NCBI GenBank assembly: GCA_947507875.1
Contig: CANNQP010000020.1
Location: 1 to 64,000 of the forward strand
DNA length: 64,000 nucleotides
Source of the DNA: Verrucomicrobiaceae bacterium
GTDB lineage: Bacteria; Verrucomicrobiota; Verrucomicrobiia; Verrucomicrobiales; Verrucomicrobiaceae
Direction of reading: 5' to 3'
The translations under genes were made by a program, and so were the position numbers. Under the pieces are notes generated by a model. That model made no database searches, was not told where the DNA came from, and saw nothing but the letters and a program-made list of their open reading frames with translations. Positions 63,398 to 64,000 of this stretch are shown here, piece after piece. How positions within the stretch are numbered: the first letter of the stretch is position 1; each line of letters opens with the position of its first letter.

Positions 63398-64000
63398 TCA
63401 AGGAGAGGAAGAGGGTGGGTTGCCACTGCGCATTTCATCCTCGCGTGCTAGTTCTTCGGTGGTTTTTTCCGTTGTCGGGTTTGGCTCAGGAGAGGGGGGC
63501 AGCTCTTCCTCATCGGGCATGACAGAACCTTGATCTTCACCTGCTTCGGGCTCTTCCACAGGGTCACTCATGGCGACGGTGTTGATGGCTTTTTCGATCT
63601 CGGGGGGAGGGGCTGAGGGGCGTGGCTGGCTCTGGTATTCGTCTTCCAGTTCCTTTTTCGTTTCATCGTCATCGGAGAACCAGGGATTGTAGTTTTCGTT
63701 GTCCCAATCGTCCTTCGCTGGCTCTTTTTCCAGCTCCTGCTCGTCCTTGTCGATCTGAGCATAGTACTCGGGGAAGGCCTCGCGGTCCTTTTTCTCGATC
63801 ATGTAGGCCAGCCAGATGCAGATTTCATACAGCACATAAAGCGGACCCGCCAGCAGCAGCAGAGTCAGCACGTCCTGGGTCGGCGTGATGACGGCGGAAA
63901 ACACGGCGATGGCGATGATCGCATGCTTCCGTGTGGTTTTCATCAGCTTGTAAGACAGGAAGTCGAGTTTCACCAGCGCCATGACGACGACCGGAAGCTC
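63398..64000 (-). CDS. tatC: Sec-independent translocase TatC, C-terminal part, with long acidic tail
   Basis: The reading frame runs past the right edge of the window, so the N-terminus is missing. The visible part starts ELPVVVMALVKLDFLSYKLMKTTRKHAII and continues AVFSAVITPTQDVLTLLLLAGPLYVLYEICIWLA. These are the last two TatC membrane segments and the conserved FELP and TP region. TatC normally ends shortly after; here about 130 more residues follow, very rich in Asp, Glu, Pro and Ser (KDDWDNENYNPWFSDDDE). TatC is the receptor for Tat signal peptides, which the DUF1501 proteins appear to carry. Confidence 0.9.
   Translation of the reverse strand, partial: ELPVVVMALVKLDFLSYKLMKTTRKHAIIAIAVFSAVITPTQDVLTLLLLAGPLYVLYEICIWLAYMIEKKDREAFPEYYAQIDKDEQELEKEPAKDDWDNENYNPWFSDDDETKKELEDEYQSQPRPSAPPPEIEKAINTVAMSDPVEEPEAGEDQGSVMPDEEELPPSPEPNPTTEKTTEELAREDEMRSGNPPSSSP

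Overview
The window looks like chromosomal DNA of a Verrucomicrobiae bacterium, probably near Prosthecobacter/Verrucomicrobium. This is an inference from gene content: two Planctomycete/Verrucomicrobia-type modules (cytochrome-like PSCyt1/DUF1549/DUF1553 protein followed by a DUF1501 protein), an ECF sigma factor coupled to a FecR/LamG protein, a PAS-AraC regulator, and a divergent ftsQ-ftsA-ftsZ group with a very long FtsZ linker. GC is moderate and even, coding density is high, and I see no insertion sequence, prophage, CRISPR array or tRNA gene. The window opens in the 3' end of a 5S rRNA and closes inside tatC.

Layout. 1-5.1 kb: end of an rRNA operon, bioA, a DUF255 thioredoxin-fold protein, and a DUF1573-rhodanese pair. 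5.2-10.9 kb (minus): ftsQ-ftsA-ftsZ followed by pyruvate kinase. 11.3-17.7 kb: gluconokinase, fabG-menA (4-base overlap), an S11-type peptidase homologue that has lost all three catalytic motifs, phosphofructokinase, a short AMP-binding protein without its catalytic C-terminus, and an FmdB-like protein. 17.7-22.7 kb: cardiolipin-synthase-type PLD, a xylose-isomerase-like barrel, truncated haemoglobin, a NifU/IscU-like scaffold, and queG. 22.7-25.3 kb: a likely zinc-uptake operon (porin with a His-rich stretch plus a ZnuA-like protein) behind a promoter that carries two related dyads. 26-30.3 kb: nusA-infB-rbfA with a terminator-like hairpin in the nusA leader. 30.4-35.3 kb: PAS-AraC regulator, M19 dipeptidase, lone ABC ATPase, HslV/proteasome-beta-like protein with Ser at the nucleophile position, and an orphan P450.

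35.4-52.1 kb holds both PSD/DUF1501 modules. Between them lie hisF, a minus-strand GNAT / small membrane protein / PrsW / TPR group, and nfeD-floA. The second module (48.4-52.1 kb) is divergent from an ECF sigma gene that overlaps a FecR/LamG gene. The intergenic region has a 15-bp perfect inverted repeat that puts the same sequence in front of both divergent units, which suggests a self-contained sigma regulon. 52.2-64 kb: serA, a divergent IlvD/Edd dehydratase, an outer-membrane beta-barrel protein, an unknown membrane protein, an ABC-2-like permease, trpB, a CvpA-like membrane protein, an MsbA-like ABC exporter, and tatC with a long acidic tail.

The items most worth following up are the 47.6-52.1 kb sigma/anti-sigma/PSD system with its mirrored promoter element, the tandem metal-regulator-like operators at 23.0 kb, the pseudo-DD-peptidase, the FtsZ with an altered T7 loop, the Ser-type HslV homologue, and the nusA leader attenuator. 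All protein functions are read from motifs and family knowledge; no database search was possible.
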